In this document: in pieces, positions 1-8,359 of the stretch
Position numbering within the stretch: position 1 is the stretch's first letter
Layout: each line of letters starts with the position of its first letter
Source of the DNA: Prevotella sp.
Lineage (GTDB): Bacteria > Bacteroidota > Bacteroidia > Bacteroidales > Bacteroidaceae
DNA: 47,651 nucleotides
Assembly: GCA_017458125.1 (NCBI GenBank)
Contig: JAFTGB010000061.1
Span: 1-47,651, forward strand
Direction of reading: 5' to 3'
Notes under the pieces: generated by a model
What the model saw: only the letters and a program-made list of their open reading frames with translations
Told to the model about the DNA's origin: nothing
Database searches by the model: none
Translations under genes and position numbers: made by a program

Positions 1-1
1 C

Positions 2-193
2 CGCCTGAAGGTGGTACTTGCAGAGAAGGGAATGACCAACAAACAATTGTCGGAAATCCTTGATAAAGATCCTGCTGTCATATCAAAATGGGTGACTAAT
101 GCCGCCCAGCCCAATGTAGAAATGTTCATCCAGTTATCAAAAATATTGGGTGTGAGTGTAGATGATTTACTTTGGACAGAAGAAGATGACTAA
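2..193 (+). CDS. XRE-family HTH regulator, 5' end outside the window
   Basis: The reading frame is open to the left edge of the window, so this is the C-terminal 63 or so residues of a small Cro/CI-type DNA-binding protein. The visible part has the classic helix-turn-helix pattern: NKQLSEILDKDPAVISKW (recognition helix around AVISKWV), then a capping stretch QPNVEMFIQLSKILGVSVDDL. The frame begins with RLKVVLAEKG, which matches the usual start of this family a few residues after Met, so little is missing. Its stop codon overlaps the start of the next gene by 8 nt, implying translational coupling. It probably regulates itself and the downstream BRO-N gene, in the manner of phage or island regulators; that role is inferred. 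Confidence 0.85.
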   Translation, partial: RLKVVLAEKGMTNKQLSEILDKDPAVISKWVTNAAQPNVEMFIQLSKILGVSVDDLLWTEEDD

Positions 194-1037
194 AAAACAA
201 GCGATACAACTGTTCCAAGAGCGCAAAGTGCGCACCGTGTGGGACGACCAAGAAGAGAAGTGGTACTTCTCTATAGTGGATGTCTGTGGAGTGCTGACAG
301 ATAGTAAGGATGCGCTAACGGCACGTAAGTATTGGAATAAGCTAAAACAGCGCCTGAAAGATGAGGGAAATGAAACGGTGACAAATTGTCACCAGTTGAA
401 ACTCCGCGCTGCTGATGGCAAGATGCGTTTGACGGATGTAGCTGATACAGAACAGCTTTTCCGCATCATCCAGTCCATACCTTCACCTAAAGCTGAGCCT
501 TTCAAGCAATGGATGGCTCAGGTGGCCAGCCTTCGCATCGACCAAATGCAAGACCCGGAACTGAGTATCGACCAAGCCATTATCGACTACAAGTGCTTAG
601 GATATAGTGATGCTTGGATCAATCAACGCATCAAGAGCATCGAAGTGCGCAAGGAGTTGACTGACGAATGGAAACGGACGGGCGTAAAAGAAGGACTGGA
701 ATATGCTTCGCTGACTGACATCATCACCCGTGAATGGAGCGGCTTCACGACCAAGCAGTACAAACATTTCAAAGGATTGAAGAAAGAGAACCTACGAGAC
801 AATATGACCAACCTTGAAATAGCTTTCAACATTCTTGCGGAAGCCTCAGCTACAGAACTCTCCAAACAGCGCGACCCTCACGGCTTCCATCAGCAGGCCC
901 AAGTGGCAAAAGATGGCGGCAGCGTAGCAAAGGCAGCCCGCAACCAACTGGAAAGCCAGTTGGGCCATAGTGTTATTTCGCCTGCCAAAGCCAGCGACTA
1001 TCTGTTGCCGGAAGAATCGAAAGATGATATGGGCTAA
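186..1037 (+). CDS. BRO-N domain (phage antirepressor-like) protein
   Basis: A 283-residue protein if translation starts at the ATG at 186, preferred over the ATG at 162 because it follows a purine-rich AGAAGAAG and overlaps the upstream stop as coupled genes do. Residues of about 20-115 look like a BRO-N domain: KWYFSIVDVCGVLTDS, then ARKYWNKLKQRLKDEG, and a run of basic and aromatic residues ending SPKAEPFKQWMAQVA. The C-terminal half is helical and matches the long BRO-family proteins common in Bacteroidetes (RKELTDEWKRTGVKEG, FTTKQYKHFKGLKKEN). BRO-N domains bind DNA and occur in prophage antirepressors. Paired with an XRE repressor, it may act as the antirepressor of the adjacent island; the function is inferred from family and context. 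Confidence 0.8.
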   Translation: MTKKQAIQLFQERKVRTVWDDQEEKWYFSIVDVCGVLTDSKDALTARKYWNKLKQRLKDEGNETVTNCHQLKLRAADGKMRLTDVADTEQLFRIIQSIPSPKAEPFKQWMAQVASLRIDQMQDPELSIDQAIIDYKCLGYSDAWINQRIKSIEVRKELTDEWKRTGVKEGLEYASLTDIITREWSGFTTKQYKHFKGLKKENLRDNMTNLEIAFNILAEASATELSKQRDPHGFHQQAQVAKDGGSVAKAARNQLESQLGHSVISPAKASDYLLPEESKDDMG

Positions 1038-1139
1038 TGGATTGTTCTCTAAATAGTCATTTTAAGTTCATGAGGCTTTGAATATAGCGAACGAGAGTGT
1101 TGACAAATCAGGGCTTGTACCAGTAAATATATAGTAACT

Positions 1140-1454
1140 ATGGATATACAGAAAATACATCAATACAAGTCGGCCTTCGACTTGATAGCGAAGAGCATCA
1201 AGGATGATGAGGGAAACACCATCGAAGTATGGTATGCACGTGAGTTACAACAAGTGTTGGGCTATACCCGATGGGAGAATTTCGTGGTAGCCATTGGTCG
1301 TGCCATGGAATCGTGTAAGACATTGGGAGTCAATGTGGATGATCATTTTCGTGAGGTCACGAAAATGGTCCAAGTTGGCAGTGGTTCACAGCGTGAAGTT
1401 CAAGACTTCATGCTTACGCGATATGCCTGGTATCGCCAAAGATGGGAAGAGTAA
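1140..1454 (+). pseudogene. dinD: Truncated dinD-like (DNA damage-inducible protein D) gene
   Basis: The 104-residue frame matches the N-terminal third of DinD: YARELQQVLGYTRWENFVVA, then DDHFREVTKMVQVGSGSQRE and FMLTRYAWY. In intact DinD the last motif continues as LTRYACYLIAQNGDP. Here the frame runs into WYRQRWEE and stops, while the neighbouring frame reads GIAKDGK just downstream, as expected from a small deletion and frameshift. The remaining 170 or so residues of the family are absent before the next gene at 1500. DinD genes often accompany restriction-modification genes in Bacteroidetes, so this looks like a decayed member of the adjacent RM locus. A short functional BRO-N-like product cannot be excluded. 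Confidence 0.75.
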
Positions 1455-1499
1455 GCAAAAGGACACATCGAAACTTCCAAAGAAATAAGAATACAGACC

Positions 1500-4469
1500 A
1501 TGCGTAAACATTCAGAAATAAAAAGGGCAGCTAAAGACTTTGTCAAAAAATGGGATGGCAAAGGAAAAGAGCAACAAGATGATAAAACATTCTGGGAAGA
1601 TTTCTTGGAGGATGTATTTGGCATCCCAAGATCAAGAAACGAGATAGAGGTTCAGCGTCCTGTAAAGTTTAATGGTACGACAAAGAAGATTGATGTTTAT
1701 TTGAAAACATCAAAAGTTGTCATTGAACAGAAAAGTCATGATATAAATCTCGATAAGCCAGAAAAGCAAAGTGATGACGAAATGCTTACTCCAATGGAAC
1801 AAGGTATTCGCTATTTCGAGAAGATGGATAAGCCTGACTCCGGTCGTTATGTGATTGCTTGCAACTTTCAAGAATTTCGTATTTGGGACAGTTTCCATAA
1901 AAATCTCTCACAGAGAATTATACCATTGAAAGACCTTCCTCTGCGGTGGAAGGAACTTCTTTTCTTAATCAAGCCATACAATGACGCACCTGTGCAGAAA
2001 GATGAGAAGCGTGAGAAAAGAGTATCAAATACTGCAAGTGACTATGTCAGAGATTTGTACAAAGCTTTATTAGCGGTAAATAAAGACAAAAATGTACTGC
2101 AATCGCTCAATGTCTTTTGTGTACGTGTTGTATTTTGCCTATACGCTGAGGATGCCGGATTATTTGATGATGCGCAATTCAGTACTTTCTTGGAGAAATC
2201 CTCTCCCGACGATTTAAGTGAGAGGTTTACTGCACTGTTCCAATGGCTTGATACAGACGAAAAAGAGAGGGCAAAGTCTGGCAATATGGTAGAAAAGACC
2301 ATACGCCAGTTCCCATACGTTAATGGAGGCTTGTTTAATAACAAAAAAGCATATAAAACTCCTACTATCGACGATAAAGTCTATCAACATCTACTTCGTG
2401 CATGGGATTTGGTAGTGAAGGGGACAAAGGATAAATTCTCATGGGAAGAAATCTCACCTACGAATTTCGGTTGTATTTTTGAGAGCACTGTAGCGAAAGA
2501 CGTCCGTGATTCTGGTGGAATGCACTACACCACACCCACTAATATCCACAGAGTTATTGACCCTCTTTTCTTGAATGATTTGACAACAGACTTAGAGAAT
2601 ATTCTAAAGATGCCTACAGATACACAAAAAGGGAAAGAGGCTCAGTATGGACTATTAGAGGCATACCGAAAGAAACTCGCAAGTCTTCGCTTTCTTGACC
2701 CTGCTTGTGGTAGTGGAAACTTTCTCACGGAAATTTACAAGTCAATACATGAATTAGAACTCAAGGCAATTGTACAAGAATTTGAATTGAACTATTCCAC
2801 ACGGACAGACAATACAGATCCCTGTAAAGTGGGTATCAATCAATTCTTTGGGATAGAGATTGACCATTTCGCAGCATCGGTGGCGCGTGCATCAATGTGG
2901 ATTGCGTCATGCCAATTGCTACAGGAGACGGAAAAGGTGCTGCATTACTCAATAGCTCCTTTACCTCTTGAAAAGAACGATAATATCCTGTGTGCCGATG
3001 CTTTGACTGAAGACTGGGGTAATCTTCTGAAACGCAAGTCCAATTCGCCTACCTATATCATTAGTAATCCTCCCTTCCAAGGATATAGCAAAATGACGAA
3101 AGCTCAGAGAACCTCCATTTTGTATGCCATGCCGAAGAAGATTGGAAAAACCAAAGTATGGAAGAACCCAGGAAAGATGGACTTTGTGTGCGGATGGTAT
3201 GCCAAAGCTGCCGAATACATGCAGTCACGTTCGAATGTGTCCTGTGCTTTGGTTTCTACCAACAGCATCACCCAAGGCGAGCAGGTGGCACTCCTTTGGA
3301 AACCATTAGTGCAACACTACAATCTTCACATCACGTTTGCATGGAAGACATTCCGCTGGAATAATGAGGCTGATGATATGGCGCATGTCCATTGCGTGAT
3401 TATAGGTTTTAGCAAACAGAAAAAAATAAGCAAGCGCTATATCTATCAAGAGAATGCTCCAGCAATTGAAGCCGTGAACATCAATGGATATCTGCTAAAT
3501 GCTGAGAACATCTTTATTGAAAGCCGAACTGAGCCATTGGTGAAAGTGCCTAAGATGTGTAAGGGAAGCATCCCTGTAGATGGCGGAAATCTGATTATAG
3601 GAAAGGAAGACTACTGGGACTTTATCAAGAAAGAGCCTGCTGCGGAAAAGTATATTAGCAGACTGATGGGAGCAAGGGAATTCCTCTACAATGAAGAACG
3701 TTTTTGTCTGTGGATGCCTGATGGGATTTCCTCGTACGAGTTGGACAGAATGCCTTTGGTAAAGAAGCGAATTAGGGCAGTTGAGGAATTTAGATTGAGA
3801 AGTCCTAAAACAGCAACAATAGAGTTTGCGGATGAAGGGAATCGGTTTATGGAAATCAGGCAGCCTATCCAAGAATACATTCTTGTGCCGAGACATTCAT
3901 CAGAGAATCGCAAATATATTCCAATGGGGTTCGTTGATCCTTCTATTATCAGTACAGATGCCAACCTTATCATTCCGTCTCCCTCTAAATGGCTGTTTGG
4001 CATCATACAGTCACGCATTCACATGATATGGGTGAAATATATATGCGGACGACTGAAAAGTGATTTTCGCTATTCTGCCAATATTGTCTATAACAGTTTC
4101 CCTTGGAAAGATTTGGACGACGCTCAAAAACAAGCAATAGAAGAAACTGCCACAGAAATACTTGAGGCAAGACGCGAGGACGCATCTTGTCTTGCCAGCC
4201 AGTATGACTTGTTGCAAGGCCGACTTGCAAAAGCACACAAGTCGAATGACAAAGTAGTGGCTGAAGTGTATGGTATAGACTCTGACATGAGTGAAGAGGA
4301 GATTGCCCTTGAACTGATGCGACGAAGTGTAAAGATGGCAAAGGCCAAAGAAAAAAAGAAGAAAAAAAGAAAAGTTCTGCAGAAGAAAGAACCCCAAAAA
4401 ACAGAAATCGAACCCGACATGGAGGAATTACCTTTTGCAGAACAAGGTGACAGTCTGGAAAAAGGTTAA
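1500..4469 (+). CDS. MmeI-like (Type IIL) fused restriction-modification enzyme
   Basis: A 989-residue single-chain DNA methyltransferase with an N-terminal nuclease, close in length and order to MmeI (919 aa). The nuclease motif is visible as D65-X10-E76-Q-K78 (KIDVYLKT...VIEQK). A helical linker follows, then the amino-methyltransferase core: SAM motif I at 399-408 (LDPACGSGNF) and catalytic motif IV NPPF at 523-526, followed by GYSKMTKAQ, a typical MmeI-family continuation. The C-terminal 350 or so residues should hold the target-recognition domain; the tail (about 935-965) is very Lys-rich. Enzymes of this class methylate one adenine on one strand and cut about 20 bp away. All motifs are intact, so it may be active. 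The truncated dinD upstream suggests a locus under decay. The recognition sequence cannot be read from sequence alone. Confidence 0.9.
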   Translation: MRKHSEIKRAAKDFVKKWDGKGKEQQDDKTFWEDFLEDVFGIPRSRNEIEVQRPVKFNGTTKKIDVYLKTSKVVIEQKSHDINLDKPEKQSDDEMLTPMEQGIRYFEKMDKPDSGRYVIACNFQEFRIWDSFHKNLSQRIIPLKDLPLRWKELLFLIKPYNDAPVQKDEKREKRVSNTASDYVRDLYKALLAVNKDKNVLQSLNVFCVRVVFCLYAEDAGLFDDAQFSTFLEKSSPDDLSERFTALFQWLDTDEKERAKSGNMVEKTIRQFPYVNGGLFNNKKAYKTPTIDDKVYQHLLRAWDLVVKGTKDKFSWEEISPTNFGCIFESTVAKDVRDSGGMHYTTPTNIHRVIDPLFLNDLTTDLENILKMPTDTQKGKEAQYGLLEAYRKKLASLRFLDPACGSGNFLTEIYKSIHELELKAIVQEFELNYSTRTDNTDPCKVGINQFFGIEIDHFAASVARASMWIASCQLLQETEKVLHYSIAPLPLEKNDNILCADALTEDWGNLLKRKSNSPTYIISNPPFQGYSKMTKAQRTSILYAMPKKIGKTKVWKNPGKMDFVCGWYAKAAEYMQSRSNVSCALVSTNSITQGEQVALLWKPLVQHYNLHITFAWKTFRWNNEADDMAHVHCVIIGFSKQKKISKRYIYQENAPAIEAVNINGYLLNAENIFIESRTEPLVKVPKMCKGSIPVDGGNLIIGKEDYWDFIKKEPAAEKYISRLMGAREFLYNEERFCLWMPDGISSYELDRMPLVKKRIRAVEEFRLRSPKTATIEFADEGNRFMEIRQPIQEYILVPRHSSENRKYIPMGFVDPSIISTDANLIIPSPSKWLFGIIQSRIHMIWVKYICGRLKSDFRYSANIVYNSFPWKDLDDAQKQAIEETATEILEARREDASCLASQYDLLQGRLAKAHKSNDKVVAEVYGIDSDMSEEEIALELMRRSVKMAKAKEKKKKKRKVLQKKEPQKTEIEPDMEELPFAEQGDSLEKG

Positions 4470-4484
4470 TGATTATCCGTTTAC

Positions 4485-4531
4485 GAGTTAGTGGGTAACT
4501 ATAATATACTTCTTGGGTAACTCGAAAAGAG
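4485..4531. repeat. 47-bp intergenic element, copy A
   Basis: Starts GAGTTAGTGGGTAACTATAA and ends GGGTAACTCGAAAAGAG. Its outer 7 bp form an inverted pair, CGAGTTA at 4484-4490 and TAACTCG at 4518-4524. A second 47-bp copy lies at 5208-5254 (about 39 of 47 positions the same), an expanded copy at 6430-6508, and a partial right end at 8742-8762. Each copy lies directly before a gene or gene stub of the island. Confidence 0.8.
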
Positions 4532-4558
4532 GGGGGGTCAGAAGAAATCAGAAACGAT

Positions 4559-5188
4559 ATGGAAGAAGACAAAGATTTTCTAAGGCAAGACAACAACTAC
4601 CGTTCATTGAAGGCATTCCAAAAAGCGGAGTGCATCTACGATGTGACGTTCTATTTTGCCCATAAGTATCTGAAGCCAGGCGACCGAACCATTGACCAGA
4701 TGGTGCAGGCGGCACGGTCGGGAAAGCAGAATTTAGCGGAGGGGAACATTGACGGCATCACATCGCGAGAAATGGAACTGAAACTGACCAACGTGAATCG
4801 TGCATCGCTTCACGAACTGCTGCTTGACTACGAGGACTATTTGCGTGTGCGTGGGCTGGAGCAATGGAAGTATGATGATCCCCGCTGTATCCAGGCACGT
4901 GCTTTCTGCAAGGCTCATCTTGACTCTGCTGTCTATCGGGAGAAAATCAAGGAGCGTTCCGACGAGACCATCGCCAACATCGCCATCACGCTTATTCATC
5001 AGTGTGATGTACTTATTAGAGGTCTCATAGAATGGAAGAAGCGAGACTTCAAGGAGAGGGGCGGCATCAAAGAGGAGATGTACCGAGTCAGGAGAGACTG
5101 GCAACAGAAAAACGGGTATAATGGGCGATATGGGACTAATGGGCAACCGCCCAATAACCCCATTAAGTCCAATAGCCCCAAAGAGTAA
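4559..5188 (+). CDS. Four-helix-bundle protein with suffix domain (S23/IVP-related)
   Basis: A 209-residue protein of the group annotated as 'four helix bundle suffix domain-containing', related to the S23 proteins encoded by 23S rRNA intervening sequences. The bundle core is seen in YRSLKAFQKAECIYDVTFYF, then MVQAARSGKQNLAEGN (the conserved turn where most relatives read ARSG..NIAEG) and later NIAITLIHQCDVLIRGLI. The extra C-terminal tail (about 155-209) is basic, then rich in Asn, Gly and Pro. No enzyme motif is seen; such bundles are proposed to bind RNA or DNA. The gene sits between two copies of the 47-bp element, which suggests it moves or moved as a unit with them. Confidence 0.8.
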   Translation: MEEDKDFLRQDNNYRSLKAFQKAECIYDVTFYFAHKYLKPGDRTIDQMVQAARSGKQNLAEGNIDGITSREMELKLTNVNRASLHELLLDYEDYLRVRGLEQWKYDDPRCIQARAFCKAHLDSAVYREKIKERSDETIANIAITLIHQCDVLIRGLIEWKKRDFKERGGIKEEMYRVRRDWQQKNGYNGRYGTNGQPPNNPIKSNSPKE

Positions 5189-5207
5189 GTTACTGCTTAA
5201 CTCTCAG

Positions 5208-5254
5208 GAGTTAGTGGTTAACTACAATACAAATAGTGGGTAACGCGAAAAGAG
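5208..5254. repeat. 47-bp intergenic element, copy B
   Basis: Reads GAGTTAGTGGTTAACTACAA at its start and GGGTAACGCGAAAAGAG at its end, in the same orientation as copy A at 4485-4531. The preceding 17 nt (AGTTACTGCTTAACTC region, about 5189-5204) are a rough inverted match to its left end. It precedes the DUF4062 stub. Confidence 0.8.
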
Positions 5255-5276
5255 ATGTTTTTATAAAGGAAGAATT

Positions 5277-5366
5277 ATGGCAGGAGTAAATATATTTATA
5301 AGTTCCACATGCTATGACTTGTCGCAAGTCAGGCAAGACTCGCGTGACTTTACAATCATGCACTAG
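5277..5366 (+). pseudogene. DUF4062 N-terminal stub (29 codons)
   Basis: A short frame with a good ribosome site (AAAGGAAG, 6 nt before ATG) encodes MAGVNIFISSTCYDLSQVR followed by QDSRDFTIMH and a stop. The segment IFISSTCYDLSQVR is the signature start of DUF4062 proteins, where it is normally followed by a long domain (several hundred residues). Only the start is left, so this is a remnant. DUF4062 proteins are often found with NTPase or nuclease domains in defence islands. Too short to be found by length-based gene calling. Confidence 0.7.
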
Positions 5367-5412
5367 CCTATGATTAGTTCATAATAATAAAATGTGTAAT
5401 TTTGCAAACGAC

Positions 5413-6441
5413 ATGAAGAAAGAAGTAAAGAAGATAATCAGCAGCACTGATACTTTTGTCGGCGAGATTCGGTCCATTATCGACAAAGCTCGCTCTACGG
5501 CAGTACGAAGTGTGGACTTCTGCCGTGTACAGATGTATTGGAATATCGGCAAGCGAATATTTGAAGAGGAGCAGCAGGGCAAGGAGCGTGCTGACTATGG
5601 TGCGTACCTCATTAAGAACCTTGCCAAAGAATTGGAACCTGAATATGGCAGCGGATTTGGTGAGCGACAATTGAAATTCTGTCGCCAGTTTTATAGAACT
5701 TACCCAATTGGGAACACACTGCGTTCACAATTGAACTGGAGTCAATATCGGTTGCTAATTCAGATACCAGATCCCGATAAGCGTGAATACTATGAATTGG
5801 AATCTGTGAACAACGCTTGGACAGCAAGGGAAACGGAGCGGCAGATTAATTCGATGCTCTACGAGCGACTGTTGCTGAGCAATGACAAAGAATCGGTGTT
5901 AGCTGTTGCGAGAAGAGAGAGGACTCCGGAAAAGCCAGTCGAGATTATCAAAGACCCGATGGTGTTGGAGTTTCTGGGGCTGGAGCGAAAAGCGTCTTAT
6001 TATGAGAAAGACCTGGAGAGTGCTATCATCTCTCACATTGCAGACTTCTTGCTGGAAATGGGTAAAGGCTTCTCGTTTGTAGCGAGACAAAAGCGAATTT
6101 TATTAGAAGATGATGAGTTCTTTGCAGATTTGGTTTTTTACAATCGTCTGCTGCGCTGCTTTGTAATAGTGGAATTGAAAACGGAAAAGTTGACGCACCA
6201 AGACCTAGGACAATTGCAAATGTATGTAAACTATTATGACCGTTGTGAGAAACTGGAAGATGAGAACCCGACTATTGGTATTTTGTTGTGTACGGACAAG
6301 AATGACACAGTAGTAAAGATGGCTCTGCCAGAGAATAATACGACGATTCTTGCCAGTAAATACCAACTCTATTTGCCAACGACAGAAGAACTAATTAAAG
6401 AAATAGACGAGGTAAAACTATTGGCTCATGTTAGTGGGTAA
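5413..6441 (+). CDS. YhcG/DUF1016-family PD-(D/E)XK nuclease
   Basis: A 342-residue protein counted from the ATG at 5413 (MKKEVKKIISS); an in-frame ATG at 5392 is possible but overlaps a TAATTTTG promoter-like box at 5397-5404. The N-terminal half is the DUF1016 region (DFCRVQMYWNIGKRIFEEEQ, then GFGERQLKFCRQFYRTYP and LNWSQYRLLI). The C-terminal half is a PD-(D/E)XK nuclease: FFADLVFYN with D239, then CFVIVELKTEKL with E254-x-K256, followed by GQLQMYVNYYD. These proteins are widespread in defence and mobile islands and often sit by Type I or Type II RM genes. The last three codons and the stop lie inside the next repeat copy, so the C-terminus may have been reshaped by that element. Confidence 0.88.
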   Translation: MKKEVKKIISSTDTFVGEIRSIIDKARSTAVRSVDFCRVQMYWNIGKRIFEEEQQGKERADYGAYLIKNLAKELEPEYGSGFGERQLKFCRQFYRTYPIGNTLRSQLNWSQYRLLIQIPDPDKREYYELESVNNAWTARETERQINSMLYERLLLSNDKESVLAVARRERTPEKPVEIIKDPMVLEFLGLERKASYYEKDLESAIISHIADFLLEMGKGFSFVARQKRILLEDDEFFADLVFYNRLLRCFVIVELKTEKLTHQDLGQLQMYVNYYDRCEKLEDENPTIGILLCTDKNDTVVKMALPENNTTILASKYQLYLPTTEELIKEIDEVKLLAHVSG

Positions 6442-6508
6442 CTACAATACACTTCTTGGACGAGCCAAGCGACCGTAGGTCGAGCGAGTGGTTAACTCTA
6501 CAAAAGAC
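6430..6508. repeat. 47-bp intergenic element, expanded copy C
   Basis: Begins GTTAGTGGGTAACTACAATA like copies A and B, but about 30 bp (ACGAGCCAAGCGACCGTAGG and onward) interrupt it before the right end, GTGGTTAACTC followed by AAAAGAC. It covers the stop codon of the YhcG-type gene and leads directly into the rhuM stub. Confidence 0.7.
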
Positions 6509-6517
6509 TATTTTGCA

Positions 6518-6802
6518 ATGAACAACGAGATACAATTTATATTATACCAGTTGCCTGATGAGGAAGGCAGGGTACAGGTGGTGATAAAGGATGAGACGAT
6601 ATGGGCTACGCAGAAAGCGATGGCACAGTTGTTTGGCGTGGGTGTACCCGCCATCAGCAAACATCTGGCTCACATATTTAAAGAGGGAGAACTGGATAAA
6701 GATGTGGCTGTTTCCAAAATGGAAACAACCACTCAACATGGTGCTATTGAAGGCAAAACGCAGACAAATGAAACGGCATTTTATTCGCTTGATGCCATCT
6801 AG
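6518..6802 (+). pseudogene. rhuM: RhuM-family gene, truncated after 94 codons
   Basis: From the ATG at 6518 the frame gives a RhuM-type start: IKDETIWATQKAMAQLFG, then GVPAISKHLAHIFKEGELD and TNETAFYSLDAI. Intact RhuM proteins of about 330 residues continue after SLDAI into a conserved region. Here the frame stops at the exact left border of the mobile element at 6803. The missing part is not found on the other side of the element (after 7160), so insertion was accompanied or followed by a deletion. RhuM was named from a Salmonella pathogenicity island and is common in RM-type islands; its biochemical role is unknown. Confidence 0.8.
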
Positions 6803-7160
6803 ATCAGGGGACGGTTCTCTGATCTGTTATAAATCATTAAAGGTTTACGAAGTATGCTGACATATTACAATAATTATGTACCTTTGGTGCAACTTAAAAC
6901 AATAAATATGCCCAGACAAGCACGCAAGACAAGCGGCACAGGTATCTACCACGTAATGCTGCGTGGTATTAATTGGCAAGACATCTTTGAGGATGATGAG
7001 GACTACATGAAGTTTCTGCAAAGTCTCCATCAGTTGGTGGAATGCTATGACGAGTGCGGCTACAGGATGCGAGCAGGATTCAGACAGCTGGCCCGAATAA
7101 CGGGCATCAGTTACGGGATTATTCAAAGAGTAGCAACGGATCAGAGAACCGTCCCCTGAT
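6803..7160 (+). mobile_element. 358-bp MITE-like element with perfect 22-bp inverted ends, derived from a RAYT transposon
   Basis: The left end at 6803-6824 starts ATCAGGGGACGGTTCTCTGA and the right end at 7139-7160 is its exact reverse complement. The ends contain GGGGACGG, a core seen at the borders of REP-associated tyrosine transposase elements in many genomes. The inside holds a promoter-like TACCTTTG (6879-6886) and a transposase gene that has lost its middle (see 6908-7159), so this is a non-autonomous deletion derivative. No clear target duplication is visible. Confidence 0.8.
6908..7159 (+). pseudogene. Internally deleted REP-associated (Y1/IS200-like) transposase
   Basis: The 83-codon frame begins MPRQARKTSGTGIYHVMLRG, the hallmark start of RAYT/transposase_IS200-like proteins, continues DIFEDDEDYMKFLQSLHQLV, then jumps to GFRQLARITGISYGIIQRV, which is a C-terminal helix-turn-helix of the same proteins. 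The region between, which carries the His-x-His metal site and the catalytic tyrosine, is missing. The frame is still open across the join, as expected for an in-frame internal deletion. The stop codon lies inside the right inverted repeat. It could not transpose alone but might bind the element's ends. Confidence 0.8.
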
Positions 7161-7181
7161 TTATTTGAAGAGTATTAAAAT

Positions 7182-8351
7182 ATGAATACTATTTACAATC
7201 AACTGAAGGAGTCTCCATTGTTGTACCTGTCTGGAGGTTCTAAAGAGCTGTTTCACAGTAATTTCCTCTATTGGCTGGGAATGAACTACCGCCAAGTTTT
7301 CGAACAACTGATGAGCCGGATGCTTGGTATTAGCGGGGTGTGGCCACAGGGCTGGACTGTGAAGCGCGAATACTACCATCTGGACCTTTGTGTCACTTAC
7401 TCCAAAGACACAGGAAAGACCCACAAGGGCTGTCCTGTTGTTAGAGAGTGTGCTTTCCTCATTGTAGAAAACAAATTAAAAAGTCTGCCGAACATTCTTC
7501 AATTAAAACGCTACGAACAAGTGTTTTTGAAGTCTGACATCGGATGCTCATATAGCGTTTTGACACTCGTCAAGGAGTTTCCTGACAGGAAAAACATCGT
7601 AGAGAATACTCGCTGGCAGGTGCATCACTACGACGAACTGGCACTGCTACTGGAGGAATGCAGCAAGAATGTTGTCATCCGAAAGGAGCACCAGTTCTAT
7701 ATCAGCGACTATTGTCGGTATGTTAGCAATCTGAGTGCCATTGCTGAGCAGTGGACCATAGACGCTGGCATGCCTTTCCTTCACCAAGAGCCATTATTGC
7801 ACGACTTGAGGCTGAACGATATTTATGAAAAAGTGCGTTATGCCCAGATGGGAACTATGCTTGCCGAACAACTGGGAAAGCTGATGCCTCAGCAGGAAGA
7901 GGAAACAAGAGTCGTGTTGGGCATGAGTGACTTTGATGTCATCGTGCGACGAAATCCTCAGAAGGCCGATTCCATTCTGGCTTTTTACGGCTGTCCCGAA
8001 GCCAAGCCATTGCAACAGATTTTCATTGGTAGCGGTATGAGTCATGCCGTCGGATTGTTAGAAGCCAAAATTAAAGTCTCCGACGATTGCTGCCTCGTCG
8101 TACAGGTGCAAGGCAATCGTTATTGTCACGGTTTTGAGTGTGAAGGCATCCTAAAAAGCACTGATCGTCTCAGTCCTGACCAACTGCGATTCCTGAACTT
8201 TGAAGGGAGCCGTCTGCCTGGTAAAGAGGCCAAGGCCGACTCCAGACTCTGCCGTTACAATGCCAACTTCATTTATAAGTCGCAGAAAATTCTTCCTACG
8301 CATACCATTGGCGACATTCTGAATACCATGATCGCCGACTGTCAGATTTAA
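7182..8351 (+). CDS. PD-(D/E)XK nuclease family protein
   Basis: A 389-residue protein like the PD-(D/E)XK families found in Bacteroidetes defence regions. The N-terminus has the conserved FHSNFLYWLG. The active-site pattern is visible: HLDLCV with D68, then CAFLIVENKLKSLPN with E96-N-K98, and Q107 in ILQLKRYEQ. The rest (120-389) is a mixed fold with no recognised motif and may bind nucleic acid. It starts just after the right end of the 358-bp element and ends 8 nt before the WG-like gene. Its target is unknown; a restriction or anti-phage nuclease is the likeliest role. Confidence 0.75.
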   Translation: MNTIYNQLKESPLLYLSGGSKELFHSNFLYWLGMNYRQVFEQLMSRMLGISGVWPQGWTVKREYYHLDLCVTYSKDTGKTHKGCPVVRECAFLIVENKLKSLPNILQLKRYEQVFLKSDIGCSYSVLTLVKEFPDRKNIVENTRWQVHHYDELALLLEECSKNVVIRKEHQFYISDYCRYVSNLSAIAEQWTIDAGMPFLHQEPLLHDLRLNDIYEKVRYAQMGTMLAEQLGKLMPQQEEETRVVLGMSDFDVIVRRNPQKADSILAFYGCPEAKPLQQIFIGSGMSHAVGLLEAKIKVSDDCCLVVQVQGNRYCHGFECEGILKSTDRLSPDQLRFLNFEGSRLPGKEAKADSRLCRYNANFIYKSQKILPTHTIGDILNTMIADCQI

Positions 8352-8359
8352 GTCGTAAT

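Noticed and set aside
4485-6508. The 47-bp elements as integron attC sites
   Set aside because: They lie between cassettes, but I find no matching GTTRRRY/RYYYAAC core pairs, and no integron integrase is in the window.
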